Shown in pieces: positions 50,255-60,558 of a stretch of 64,000 nt of DNA. Origin of the DNA: an uncultured Oleiphilaceae bacterium (GTDB lineage Bacteria; Pseudomonadota; Gammaproteobacteria; Pseudomonadales; Oleiphilaceae). Where the stretch lies: NCBI GenBank assembly GCA_913060665.1, contig CAJXUY010000002.1, forward strand, positions 372,001 to 436,000. Reading direction: 5' to 3'. Each line of letters starts with the position of its first letter. Position 1 is the stretch's first letter. The position numbers were made by a program, and so were the translations under genes. The notes under the pieces are model-generated. The model worked only from the letters and a program-made list of their open reading frames with translations, made no database searches and was not told the origin of the DNA.

Positions 50255-50763
50255 TGAAGAAGCGTAGAAAGCAGCACAATCCAGATAAGCGAGCTCAGCG
50301 TTTCTTCAATAACGTGCGGCTTTGGTCTTGGGAGTCGATGAGGGATGAGGCCGAAGATATCCGCATAGCTCACGGAGAAGCAAAAGTCGGCATGGTGTGG
50401 CGCGGACTAAATCAACAACAGGTAACCGACCTCGCCAATAAAAATAATCATTGGGCGATATGTTGTCGAGCACTCTGCAAAGCAGGCGATGATGAGTGGG
50501 TTGAAACCTCAATTCGATCAGGAAAGAACTTAAAGGTTAACGACTTTGCTGAGATATACGACCAAATGCGAGCGGAAGTGATGGCCTCAGTTCAGGAGCG
50601 CCATGTTTATGATTGCGGCTGGATTGTACAGAGCTTTAACCAGATAGACCGAACAGACAGCAGCTTTGAATTAAAGTACCTGGGCGAAGCAACTTATGAG
50701 CGCAGGATGCAATGGCTAGACGCTATTACAAAAGAGTCATCAGAAGAACAACGAGCAGCATAA
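50251..50763 (+). CDS. Hypothetical early phage protein
   Basis: 170 residues from ATG 50251 with GGAGG 1-6 nt upstream. N-terminus is basic (MMKKRRKQHNPDKRAQ). Tryptophan-rich middle (WSWESMRDEAEDI, NNHWAICCRAL, DDEWVETSIRSG). Not recognised; may bind nucleic acid. Just upstream of xis. Confidence 0.6.
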   Translation: MMKKRRKQHNPDKRAQRFFNNVRLWSWESMRDEAEDIRIAHGEAKVGMVWRGLNQQQVTDLANKNNHWAICCRALCKAGDDEWVETSIRSGKNLKVNDFAEIYDQMRAEVMASVQERHVYDCGWIVQSFNQIDRTDSSFELKYLGEATYERRMQWLDAITKESSEEQRAA

Positions 50764-50796
50764 ATTTACTAAATGAATTCGTTAAAGGGTGGCAGT

Positions 50797-51171
50797 ATGG
50801 GCGCAATAGGAATTGATGATTACTTTAAAAGTATCAGCTTTGCCCCTGTGTTTTGGCTACCAAAAGCTGAGTTTTCAAAACGTTTCGGGATATCGATACC
50901 GGCCATTGATGGAAAAATTAGAGATGGCAAATGGAAATTAGGCGAGGTTATCATGCGTGACCCGGACGGAAAAACGCATATATCAGTAATCGGCTATCAA
51001 AAATGGGTGGAATCAGAATGGCGCAAAGTAGAAGAAAGCGAGGAAGCGTTACAGCAAGACGCGGCAAACTCATGTTATTTATCTACTGGCACGACCCAGA
51101 GCAAGGAGCGCTCAAGCCCTATCGCTGGAGCATCCAGACACGTGAAGAGGAAACTGAAAGCAATCGACTAG
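50797..51171 (+). CDS. xis: Excisionase-like protein
   Basis: 124 residues from ATG 50797. LPKAEFSKRFGISIPAIDGKIRDGKWKLGEVI ... ISVIGYQKWVES has the winged-helix pattern of phage excisionases (AIDGKI-DG-W, then GYxKWVE). Directs integrase to excision. Its 3' third overlaps the start of int in another frame by about 150 bp, implying coupled or alternative expression. Confidence 0.78.
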   Translation: MGAIGIDDYFKSISFAPVFWLPKAEFSKRFGISIPAIDGKIRDGKWKLGEVIMRDPDGKTHISVIGYQKWVESEWRKVEESEEALQQDAANSCYLSTGTTQSKERSSPIAGASRHVKRKLKAID

Positions 51172-52493
51172 CATTAGAAAAGAGGCTGGATAACCTCAAC
51201 TCAAAGATCGAAGCTGATGCTTTTTATCCGTGCCGCGAATTTCCAGACCATAAAATAGCTCAGTATTGCCGCTGCCCTTCATGCCTATCAGTATCCCCTC
51301 TCTCTCAGGCATACATTGCACCTAGAACACTCAAAGAACTATTCGTTCAATACAAAGTATTTGAAGAAGCCAGAGCAAATGGGGATCAGAGAATAATTGA
51401 GAAAAGCACGTTAGTTAATAAGTTGATGCTAATGCGCCAGCTCGAAAAAAACTTTGATTTCATGGATAAGGAAGACGGATCTATCTATGAGTATGCGCCA
51501 CTAACCGACTACGCAATTCGAGAGTTAACTCCTGAAGCGGTTAAAGACTGGCTGCTAGCATTTCAAAATAGGCAAGAGCTTGTAAAGGATGGCGGGGAAC
51601 CAAACCGAACCAAGTACCTTAAAAACCTACAATCTGTTATTGAGCAATCACTGGAATACGGGCGACTAAAGCGCTACTGGAAAGATCACCCTCTACTGGA
51701 TTACAAAGGCGTATTAATTCAGGCGAGCAAGGAAGAGCGTAACAGACAAATGAATAGTCTGATGTTTAAGCCATTCTCCCTGATTGAGCGCGACAACATT
51801 CTTGAATGGCTGAAAAACTATTACTTGCAATGCCCTGAGAAGACATATAACGGGAAAGAGAAGCTACGCCGGTTCTTCATCTATCACTACTGCGTGATTG
51901 GGTTTAATACCGGTTTGCGATCACCTAGCGAAATGACAGCTCTAGCCTGGGATAACATTGACTACAAAAACAGGTCTATCCATGTTTGCCAGAGTCGAGA
52001 GGCTTCTGGTCGTATTGATGACCAGATCATCAGAGATTACACAAAAACAATCAGGCATAGACATGTACCTATCAATCAGATGGTTTTGGATAGCCTTCGT
52101 GCACTCGAAGAGCATCGACAAGAAGACCAGCCTTGGCTTTTTTGGAATCCAAGAGCCAGCAAAGACAACCCTTTTATTTTATCTAATGGGTGGGCCCCAT
52201 TGACCGGCGAAAAGAGAATTAGATATTCGTTCGATAAGTGCCTGGATAAATTGAAAGTAAAAGGTAACGGACAGCAAGGTCAATATAGGATGCGACACAC
52301 ATTCACCACGCTAATGCTCGATCATACAAACTTCAGTGATGCTAAAGTTGCAGCATTAATCGGTGATAACGTAGAAACAATGAAAAGGCATTATGCTGGC
52401 TTTTGTGAGAATAGATGGAGAAACGAAGACGACATCAATCAGATGGATGCTATGAACAATAAGAAGAATAGGCGGTTAAAAGTGGTTAAATAG
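51018..52493 (+). CDS. int: Prophage integrase, tyrosine recombinase
   Basis: 491 residues from ATG 51018. N-terminal arm-binding part (RRKRGSVTARRGKLMLFIYW; DUF3596-like) with C-rich CRCPSC around residue 85. Catalytic domain: Arg in NTGLRSPSEM, then YRMRHTF in place of HxxR (His replaced by Tyr as in part of the family), His in RHYAG-adjacent and nucleophile Tyr in KRHYAGF. It lies 70 bp from the right core site, as expected for the integrase of this tRNA-Pro prophage. Confidence 0.92.
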   Translation: MAQSRRKRGSVTARRGKLMLFIYWHDPEQGALKPYRWSIQTREEETESNRLALEKRLDNLNSKIEADAFYPCREFPDHKIAQYCRCPSCLSVSPLSQAYIAPRTLKELFVQYKVFEEARANGDQRIIEKSTLVNKLMLMRQLEKNFDFMDKEDGSIYEYAPLTDYAIRELTPEAVKDWLLAFQNRQELVKDGGEPNRTKYLKNLQSVIEQSLEYGRLKRYWKDHPLLDYKGVLIQASKEERNRQMNSLMFKPFSLIERDNILEWLKNYYLQCPEKTYNGKEKLRRFFIYHYCVIGFNTGLRSPSEMTALAWDNIDYKNRSIHVCQSREASGRIDDQIIRDYTKTIRHRHVPINQMVLDSLRALEEHRQEDQPWLFWNPRASKDNPFILSNGWAPLTGEKRIRYSFDKCLDKLKVKGNGQQGQYRMRHTFTTLMLDHTNFSDAKVAALIGDNVETMKRHYAGFCENRWRNEDDINQMDAMNNKKNRRLKVVK

Positions 52494-52500
52494 CTGTAAT

Positions 52501-52519
52501 TGATTCCAATTTGATTCCA
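52501..52519. promoter_or_regulatory. Paired integrase arm-type sites, right end
   Basis: TGATTCCA at 52501-52508 and 52512-52519, 11 bp apart, directly after int and 40 bp before the core. Mirrors the pair at the left end. Confidence 0.7.
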
Positions 52520-52558
52520 GTTTATGCTTTACAATATAACACACTGAAAACATTAGAT

Positions 52559-52639
<81 letters not shown>

Positions 52640-52742
52640 ACACTAGCTTGCTTAAGGCAAAAATAGTGTTCCTTAAGCGGGTGAGGATAATACCCTAACT
52701 CTTTAGATAAATAAAGATATCTGTCATTAATCTATAAGAATT

Positions 52743-52770
52743 AAAAACGCCCGCATTAGCGAGCGTTTGA
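52743..52770 (-). terminator. Terminator of the ihfA/merR-type operon
   Basis: Minus strand AAACGCTCGC-TAAT-GCGGGCGTTTTTAA: a stem with one mismatch and a T-run. It lies 20 bp after the MerR-type gene and is the end of the leftward pheST-ihfA unit. Confidence 0.75.
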
Positions 52771-52790
52771 TTTATAGCCAGCAAGATATT

Positions 52791-53147
52791 CTAGCTATTA
52801 AGAACGACCAAAACCTCTTCTAATTCAGCGATCATCTGATGAATTATCTGATGATACTGCGTAGAATCTTCTACGCTATCTTCATTAGTGAGCTTTTGTT
52901 TCGCTCCCCCGATGGTATAACCTTGGTCATAAAGCAAGCTTCGGATCTGACGGATGGTTAACACATCTTGTCGCTGATAGTAACGTCTATTACCGCGTCT
53001 CTTAACAGGCGACAGTTGAGGGAATTCTTGCTCCCAATAACGTAAAACGTGCGCTTTTACGCTACATAAATCACTGACTTCACCAATAGTGAAGTAGCGT
53101 TTGCCCGGTATAGGGGGCAGCTCGTCGTTATGACTGGGTTCCAGCAT
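52791..53147 (-). CDS. MerR-family regulator downstream of ihfA
   Basis: 118 residues. [33 protein letters not shown], then [29 protein letters not shown], the MerR signature, with a short helical dimerisation tail. This gene is typically the next gene after ihfA in gammaproteobacteria and has no assigned effector. Overlaps ihfA by 20 nt. Confidence 0.9.
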   Translation of the reverse strand: MLEPSHNDELPPIPGKRYFTIGEVSDLCSVKAHVLRYWEQEFPQLSPVKRRGNRRYYQRQDVLTIRQIRSLLYDQGYTIGGAKQKLTNEDSVEDSTQYHQIIHQMIAELEEVLVVLNS

Positions 53148-53430
53148 ATGCTTCTACTTTTGCTTTTAACTTCTGTCCAGGACGAAAGGTAACTACCCTA
53201 CGAGCAGTTATCGGTATCTCTTCGCCCGTTTTAGGGTTTCGGCCAGGCCTCTGTTTTTTGTCTCGAAGATCAAAGTTGCCGAATCCGGAAAGCTTTACCT
53301 GCTCATTATGACCAAGAGAGGACCTGACTTCGTCAAAAAATGACTCAACCATCTCCTTTGCTTCCCTTTTATTCAAGCCTACTTCTTCATAGAGGCGCTC
53401 AGCCATATCAGCCTTTGTTAAAGCCCCCAT
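53128..53430 (-). CDS. ihfA: Integration host factor alpha subunit
   Basis: 100 residues. HU/IHF fold with [65 protein letters not shown]. With IhfB bends DNA; needed for sigma-54 promoters such as nif and for many integrases. 4 bp after pheT. Confidence 0.97.
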   Translation of the reverse strand: MGALTKADMAERLYEEVGLNKREAKEMVESFFDEVRSSLGHNEQVKLSGFGNFDLRDKKQRPGRNPKTGEEIPITARRVVTFRPGQKLKAKVEAYAGTQS

Positions 53431-53434
53431 ACAT

Positions 53435-55807
53435 TCAACTCCTTAGTATTGCACCAAATCGGTCTTTTAATACGTCAATTATATCGTTGAAAGTTTGAGT
53501 AATTTCATCATCATTAAGTGTTCTTTCAACATGTTGCCAGGTTACTCCGATGGCTAAGCTCTTCATGCCTGGCTCAACACCCTGCCCCTGATAAACATCA
53601 AACACCTTCAAATCAATCAGAAAATCACCTGCCTTTTCAATGATTGCAGTTCTAACATCGTTAAACTGTATATCCTTATTAACAATGATAGCTAAATCTC
53701 TGCGAACTTCCGGAAATTTCGAAAATTCTTTACATTGCGGCACGTTACCTTTAACGATTTGATTTAAGCATAGCTCAAATAAATAAACCGAGCCATTTAA
53801 ATTGAGCGATTTATGTATTTCTGGGTGCAAAGCGCCTAAATACCCAATTATTTCACCATTTTTAACAATTTCAGCAGTTTGGCCAGGGTGCAGAGCAGGC
53901 AAACTGCTTTTTCTGAACTCAAAACCAGTGCCTAAACGAGCAAAAAGCGACTCCAAGTCTGCTTTAACATCAAAAAAATCAATTGAATCACTTCCTCCCG
54001 TCCAGTTTTCTGGGAGTCGACTTCCACTCACAACCCCCGCCAGCATAGGCGACTGGTCAATATCATCACCTTTTTTAACGAACCGCAGCCCTGTTTCAAA
54101 TAATCGAACTCGGTCTTGTTGACGGTTTTGGTTATATACCAATGCCTTGAGCAGCCCTGTCCATAATGACGTTCGCATAACAGAAAGATCAGCAGAAATG
54201 GGGTTGGCGAGAGCGATCCCTTCATTTTCAGGATCAAGTTTTTGTTGAAGCTCAGGGTCAACAAAGCTATACGTAATAGCCTCTTGGTAGCCTAATGTTA
54301 CCAAATGGTTTTGAATATCTGCGATGGGCGTTATAGACTCGTCACTAGGCTTTAGAACCAAGCTTCCCACAGGCGTTGTTACCGGCAAATTATTATAACC
54401 GTAAATCCGCCCAACCTCTTCGATCAGGTCTGCTTCAATTGAGATATCAAAGCGATAAGAGGGAACTTTAATTAACCAACCGTCTTTGGTTAACTTTTCG
54501 ATCAACAATCCTAACCGAGTCAGTATCTCTTCAATTTCGGTTTTCTCTACCTTCAGTCCCAAAAGCGATTCAACTCGGGCGTACCTAAGCTCAACCAACT
54601 CTCTCGATGGCAAATCGGCAGTAGAAACCTTCTCTGAAACAGGGCCCGCATCGCCGCCTACAATACCGAGCAACAACTCTGTTGCCCTCTCAATCATTTC
54701 GCTTTGGAGTTTATAATCAACGCCACGCTCAAAACGATGAGAAGAATCAGTATGTAAACCGTAAGACCTAGCCTTTCCTGCAATACTGACAGGCTCAAAG
54801 AACGCACATTCCAGGAATATGTCTGTAGTATTATCACTAACCGCTGATGACTCCCCTCCCATTACGCCGGCAATAGCTAATGCTCTCGTTTCATCAGCAA
54901 TAACCAAGGTATTTGAGCGCAATTCGACTTCCTGTCCATCTAACAGGGTGATTTTTTCATTATCAGTCGCCATTCTTACATTGATTGAACCTGATAGTTT
55001 ATCAAGATCAAATGCATGCATTGGCTGGCCGAATTCAAGCAGTATGTAATTGGTAACATCGACAACCGGGTCAATAGATCTCAAACCGCTTCGTCTGAGC
55101 TTCTCTTTCATCCACAGTGGTGTTTCTGCATTAACATTAACACCCCTGATAACACGCCCGATATATCTAGGACAGCAAGCAGGCACATCAACATTGATAG
55201 CAAAGGTATCCTTAATACTCGGGACAACAGCATTTATTTTAGGCTGAGTCACCAACACCTTGTTTAAAACACCGACTTCACGAGCTAAACCAGCTATAGA
55301 TAAACAATCACTTCTGTTTGGCGTTAAATCAACTTCAATCATTCGGTCATTCAGGTTCATGCATTCTCTGAAATCTTGACCGACCAATACATCCGCAGGT
55401 AACTCCATTAAGCCATCTGACGATTCAGACATACCCAATTCAGCTTCTGCACAAAGCATACCTTGAGACTCAACCCCTCTCAGTTTTGCTTTTTTAATTT
55501 TGAAATTACCAGGCAGAACGGCTCCTATGGTAGCAAAAGGAACTTTTAATCCAGCTCTAACATTAGGCGCACCACAAACAACCTGAAACGTTTCATCGCC
55601 TGCGCTCACCTGACAAACACTCAACTTGTCAGCGTCTGGGTGCTTTTCAGTAGATAATACCTCACCAACCACAACACCCACAAACTCACCAGCAACCAAC
55701 TCCACACCATCAACTTCCAAACCAGCCATGGTAATCTGTGAAACCAAGTCTTCTGTATTGATATCGGGGTTAACCCACTCCCTAAGCCACTGTTCGCTGA
55801 ATTTCAT
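53435..55807 (-). CDS. pheT: Phenylalanyl-tRNA synthetase beta subunit
   Basis: 790 residues (typical about 795). Starts [14 protein letters not shown]. The tRNA-binding EMAP-like domain (about 40-150), B3/4 region, B5 and C-terminal ferredoxin-fold anticodon-binding domain ([15 protein letters not shown]) are in order. Forms alpha2beta2 with PheS. A 208-bp gap from pheS shows nothing recognisable. Confidence 0.98.
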   Translation of the reverse strand: MKFSEQWLREWVNPDINTEDLVSQITMAGLEVDGVELVAGEFVGVVVGEVLSTEKHPDADKLSVCQVSAGDETFQVVCGAPNVRAGLKVPFATIGAVLPGNFKIKKAKLRGVESQGMLCAEAELGMSESSDGLMELPADVLVGQDFRECMNLNDRMIEVDLTPNRSDCLSIAGLAREVGVLNKVLVTQPKINAVVPSIKDTFAINVDVPACCPRYIGRVIRGVNVNAETPLWMKEKLRRSGLRSIDPVVDVTNYILLEFGQPMHAFDLDKLSGSINVRMATDNEKITLLDGQEVELRSNTLVIADETRALAIAGVMGGESSAVSDNTTDIFLECAFFEPVSIAGKARSYGLHTDSSHRFERGVDYKLQSEMIERATELLLGIVGGDAGPVSEKVSTADLPSRELVELRYARVESLLGLKVEKTEIEEILTRLGLLIEKLTKDGWLIKVPSYRFDISIEADLIEEVGRIYGYNNLPVTTPVGSLVLKPSDESITPIADIQNHLVTLGYQEAITYSFVDPELQQKLDPENEGIALANPISADLSVMRTSLWTGLLKALVYNQNRQQDRVRLFETGLRFVKKGDDIDQSPMLAGVVSGSRLPENWTGGSDSIDFFDVKADLESLFARLGTGFEFRKSSLPALHPGQTAEIVKNGEIIGYLGALHPEIHKSLNLNGSVYLFELCLNQIVKGNVPQCKEFSKFPEVRRDLAIIVNKDIQFNDVRTAIIEKAGDFLIDLKVFDVYQGQGVEPGMKSLAIGVTWQHVERTLNDDEITQTFNDIIDVLKDRFGAILRS

Positions 55808-56015
55808 TATCTTCTCACTAATTGGGTATTGTATCGAAAAGGTTACTCGCCAGATCTAAATGCGACAAATTACTCAGTGTTCCTTTCCGGCATATCCGCA
55901 CACGCGATGATGCAGAGACTACAAAAACATTAATAATAACTTTATATAACTATCTAAAATCACGATGGGAAGCATCAATAGCGCTGCCCCCACTTACGTT
56001 AGTATGCGTACAAGG

Positions 56016-57014
<999 letters not shown>

Positions 57015-57034
57015 CTAACCTTCTCCAAAACAAA

Positions 57035-57064
57035 AATAGGGGAAGAGCTGCCTCTTCCCCTATT
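57035..57064 (-). terminator. Hairpin terminator/attenuator between rplT and pheS
   Basis: Minus strand AATAGGGGAAGAG-GCAG-CTCTTCCCCTATT followed by TTTG. A perfect 13-bp stem with T-run, 20 bp before the pheS start. In E. coli pheST is attenuated by the pheM leader peptide, but no Phe-rich leader peptide is visible here. Confidence 0.85.
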
Positions 57065-57156
57065 GTTTGACCACATCAACTTAGCAGTACTGATAAATAA
57101 AGTCGTACTAATAAATTGTTGCTTCTTGCATACTTCCTACAATTGAGAATATCGGC

Positions 57157-57513
57157 TTAAGCAAGCGCTGCTTTCGCGGTTTCTACAACTGCTGCAAATG
57201 CATTCTTTTCATTCATCGCCAAGTCAGCTAGGACTTTACGATCAATTTCAACATTTGCTTTTTTCAGTCCTGCAATCAAACGGCTGTAAGATAAACCATT
57301 GATACGAGCTCCAGCATTAATACGTGCGATCCATAGAGCACGGAACTGACGCTTACGCTGACGACGGTCACGGTAAGCATATTGACCTGCTTTAATAACC
57401 GCCTGTTTAGCTACTCTAAATACTCGACTACGAGCTCCATAGTAACCTTTAGCTTGCTTTAGAACTTTTTTGTGACGACGACGTGCGACGACACCACGTT
57501 TTACGCGAGGCAT
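57157..57513 (-). CDS. rplT: 50S ribosomal protein L20
   Basis: 118 residues, start [32 protein letters not shown]. Exact family length and sequence pattern. It also represses its own operon by binding mRNA in E. coli. Follows rpmI by 38 bp. Confidence 0.99.
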   Translation of the reverse strand: MPRVKRGVVARRRHKKVLKQAKGYYGARSRVFRVAKQAVIKAGQYAYRDRRQRKRQFRALWIARINAGARINGLSYSRLIAGLKKANVEIDRKVLADLAMNEKNAFAAVVETAKAALA

Positions 57514-57551
57514 ATTACAATCCTTCTATCTAATCTTTAATAAGGCGATTA

Positions 57552-57740
57552 TTAAGCTAACATACGGGTGATTAATGGAACGTCACTCGCTGCTACTTGC
57601 TTACAACCACGTAACTGACGCTTACGCTTAGTACTTTTCTTAGTCAGTATGTGGCTGGTGAAGGATTGCTTGTGCTTATATCCGCTAGCTGTTTTTTTAA
57701 AGCGCTTTGCTGCCCCGCGCTTGGTTTTCATTTTTGGCAT
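57552..57740 (-). CDS. rpmI: 50S ribosomal protein L35
   Basis: 62 residues from ATG 57740, [22 protein letters not shown]. An upstream frame extension is excluded because the family starts at MPKMKTKR. Length close to the usual 64. Part of the infC-rpmI-rplT operon. Confidence 0.98.
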   Translation of the reverse strand: MPKMKTKRGAAKRFKKTASGYKHKQSFTSHILTKKSTKRKRQLRGCKQVAASDVPLITRMLA

Positions 57741-57867
57741 AATACATAACTCCGCATTCGTTAATAAAAGGAGCAACTCAGATAATAGAAAACACCTCCA
57801 AATACATATTAAAATTTCAATTAACTAAAACTTTAATACTCTTCAGAGAGTTCTATTAACGTCAACG

Positions 57868-58404
57868 TTACTTTTTCTTTTTCGGGGCGATTACCATCAT
57901 CATCTGCCGACCTTCCATCTTCGGCCTTTGTTCAACAGCACCATACTCTTCCAAATCAGCTTCGATTCGGTTAAGCAGCTGCATGCCAATCTCCTGATGT
58001 GCCATCTCGCGACCTCGGTAACGAATCGTCACCTTGGCTTTATCCCCGGCTTCAAGGAAACGTATCAGGTTGCGCAGTTTTACCTGATAATCCCCTTCTT
58101 CCGTCCCTGGTCTTAATTTAATTTCTTTAACCTGGGTCTGTTTTTGCTTCTTGCGCTGTGCCGCTTTCTGCTTTTTCTCTTCAAAAACCTTTTTACCGAA
58201 GTCCATAATCTTACAGACTATCGGGTCAGAGTCGGCTATTTGCACCAAGTCGAGACTGGCTTTCTGAGCCAATTCTAAGGCTTCTTCAATCGCTACGACC
58301 CCAACTTGGTCACCGTCCGCCCCTATAAGGCGACACTCTGTAGCTGTAATATTTTGGTTAATTGGAGCTTTTTTTGCTCGGCTACCCTGACTATTACGCT
58401 TAAT
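57868..58404 (-). CDS. infC: Translation initiation factor IF-3, AUU start
   Basis: 178 residues reading from ATT at 58402-58404 (minus strand), giving (M)[18 protein letters not shown]. The homologous N-terminus and 5 bp from the thrS stop confirm the start. GGAG lies at about 8 nt upstream. The rare AUU start is the conserved device by which IF-3 represses its own synthesis. The C-terminal domain ends [11 protein letters not shown]. Protein starts with no ATG or GTG alternative upstream. Confidence 0.95.
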   Translation of the reverse strand: MKRNSQGSRAKKAPINQNITATECRLIGADGDQVGVVAIEEALELAQKASLDLVQIADSDPIVCKIMDFGKKVFEEKKQKAAQRKKQKQTQVKEIKLRPGTEEGDYQVKLRNLIRFLEAGDKAKVTIRYRGREMAHQEIGMQLLNRIEADLEEYGAVEQRPKMEGRQMMMVIAPKKKK

Positions 58405-58409
58405 TGTTA

Positions 58410-60332
58410 TTACTCCGCTGTAATCCGACCTTTTTTCGCCATTTCTTGTTGGAATACTACTTCAAGCTCTTCCAATGTCATAACACCCAGATCTTCACCG
58501 GTGCGAGTGCGAATGGCGACCGTTTTATTTTCTACTTCCTTATCTCCAATTACTAGAAGGTAAGGAATCTTGTTTAATGTGTGCTCACGGATTTTAAATC
58601 CAATCTTCTCGTTTCTCAAGTCAATATGCACACGATATCCCAAATCTTGCAACTTTTCTGACAATTTTTGACAATAATCGTCCTGTCGGTCGGTAATATT
58701 GAGAATTGCGACCTGTTCAGGGGCCAACCAAAATGGAAACGCTCCTTCATAATGCTCAATCAAAATACCAATAAATCGCTCAAACGACCCTAAAATGGCT
58801 CTATGCAACATCACTGGCGTCTGACGACTTTGGTCATCTGAAACATATTGTGCACTTAAACGACCCGGCATTGAAAAATCAACCTGAATCGTTCCACACT
58901 GCCAAACGCGCCCGATACAGTCTTTTAATGAAAACTCAATTTTAGGGCCATAAAAGGCGCCTTCACCCGGCAATAACTCCCAATCAAGACCTTTACTGTT
59001 TAACGCTTCTTCCAATGCAGCCTCTGAACGATCCCAAACCTCATCAGAACCGACGCGTTTCTCAGGTCGTGTTGAGAGTTTAAGCAACACATCCTCAAAA
59101 CCAAAGTCACGATAGACTTCAAACAACAAGTCAATAAAACGACTTACTTCGTCTTGCATCTGTTCTTCAGTACAGAATATGTGGGCATCATCTTGAGTAA
59201 AGTTACGAACTCGCATCAACCCATGCAATGTTCCTGATGGTTCGTTTCGGTGGCACGAGCCAAATTCAGCCAGACGCAAAGGTAAATCTTTGTGGCTTTT
59301 TAAGCCTTGATTGAAAATCTGGACATGACACGGGCAGTTCATAGGCTTAACCGCAAAGTCACGACTTTCTGAGTGCGTCGTAAACATCATGTCACTAAAC
59401 TTATCCCAATGGCCTGATTTTTCCCATAAGGTTCTATCAACAAGTTGAGGTGTTTTAACTTCCTCATAGCCCTGTCGATTGAGAACATTACGCATATAAT
59501 TTTCTAAAACGTTATATATCGTCCAGCCTTTTGAATGCCAAAACACCATACCCGGTGCTTCTTCTTGGGTATGAAATAAGTTTAGCTTCTTTGCAATTTT
59601 TCGATGATCACGCTTTTCAGCTTCTTCAAGCCTGTGAACATAGGCTTTTAGTTCTTTTTTATTTGACCAGGCAGTACCATAAACACGGGTCAGCATTTCG
59701 TTATTAGAATCACCTCGCCAATACGCACCGGCGACCTTCATTAACTTAAAGTATTTAAGGTTAGATGTTGAAGGCACATGAGGGCCACGGCATAAATCTA
59801 TAAAGTCACCTTGGCTATAAAATGAAAGGTCTTGATCGCCCGGTATATCCTGAATTATTTCAACTTTATACTTTTCGCCTTTTTGCTCAAACAACGATAT
59901 CGCGTCTTCACGAGACATTACTGAGCGTGAAACAGGTAAGCCCTGCTTCGATATCTCTGTCATCCGTTTTTCAATCTGAGTTAAATCATCTGGAGTAAAA
60001 GGTCTCTCGAATGCGAAGTCATAAAAAAAACCATCTTCAATGACTGGCCCTATAGTGACCTGCGCAGCCGGAAATAGATCTTGTGTCGCCATCGCTAAAA
60101 GGTGTGCGGTTGAGTGGCGTATTATTTCCAGTCCGTCTTCATCGCGATCTGTTATTATTGCGAGCTCAACATCGTCGCTAATCGTAAATGATGTATCGAC
60201 TAGCTCTCCGTTTACCTTACCGGCTAATGCAGCTTTCGCTAACCCAGGACCAATGTCTGCAGCAACCCCTGCAACCGTTGTAGAGTTTTCAAAAGAACGC
60301 TGACTTCCATCAGGAAGAGTGATGACTGGCAT
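58410..60332 (-). CDS. thrS: Threonyl-tRNA synthetase
   Basis: 640 residues. Domains in order: TGS (about 1-60), editing domain with [10 protein letters not shown] and the HxxxH-type zinc-like motif, class II core (motif 2 [20 protein letters not shown]-, ICxQ-rich zinc site [14 protein letters not shown]) and anticodon-binding domain. Ends GRITAE, overlapping the infC leader. Position is conserved in gammaproteobacteria. Confidence 0.98.
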   Translation of the reverse strand: MPVITLPDGSQRSFENSTTVAGVAADIGPGLAKAALAGKVNGELVDTSFTISDDVELAIITDRDEDGLEIIRHSTAHLLAMATQDLFPAAQVTIGPVIEDGFFYDFAFERPFTPDDLTQIEKRMTEISKQGLPVSRSVMSREDAISLFEQKGEKYKVEIIQDIPGDQDLSFYSQGDFIDLCRGPHVPSTSNLKYFKLMKVAGAYWRGDSNNEMLTRVYGTAWSNKKELKAYVHRLEEAEKRDHRKIAKKLNLFHTQEEAPGMVFWHSKGWTIYNVLENYMRNVLNRQGYEEVKTPQLVDRTLWEKSGHWDKFSDMMFTTHSESRDFAVKPMNCPCHVQIFNQGLKSHKDLPLRLAEFGSCHRNEPSGTLHGLMRVRNFTQDDAHIFCTEEQMQDEVSRFIDLLFEVYRDFGFEDVLLKLSTRPEKRVGSDEVWDRSEAALEEALNSKGLDWELLPGEGAFYGPKIEFSLKDCIGRVWQCGTIQVDFSMPGRLSAQYVSDDQSRQTPVMLHRAILGSFERFIGILIEHYEGAFPFWLAPEQVAILNITDRQDDYCQKLSEKLQDLGYRVHIDLRNEKIGFKIREHTLNKIPYLLVIGDKEVENKTVAIRTRTGEDLGVMTLEELEVVFQQEMAKKGRITAE

Positions 60333-60510
60333 AAAATATAACCCCTTTCAGTGGTGATCCCTACTAAAGATCACATGATTGAAAAATCGAACGGGCGATT
60401 CTAACAAGATGAATTAACGAATGCTATTGGTAAGAACACTTTAGTAGTTGAATAAATGATGTAGTTAACAACAAAAAGCAGCGTTGGCACACCTATTGCC
60501 ATTTATGCAC

Positions 60511-60542
60511 AAAAAAACAGGCGATTAACGCCTGTTTTTTTT
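60511..60542 (-). terminator. Terminator downstream of the TRAP permease
   Basis: AAACAGGCG-ATTAA-CGCCTGTTT with long A- and T-runs on both sides, effective on both strands. It separates the leftward TRAP genes from thrS. The remaining DNA between (60333-60510) shows no further feature. Confidence 0.85.
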
Positions 60543-60558
60543 GTAGTCAAAATAAAGA

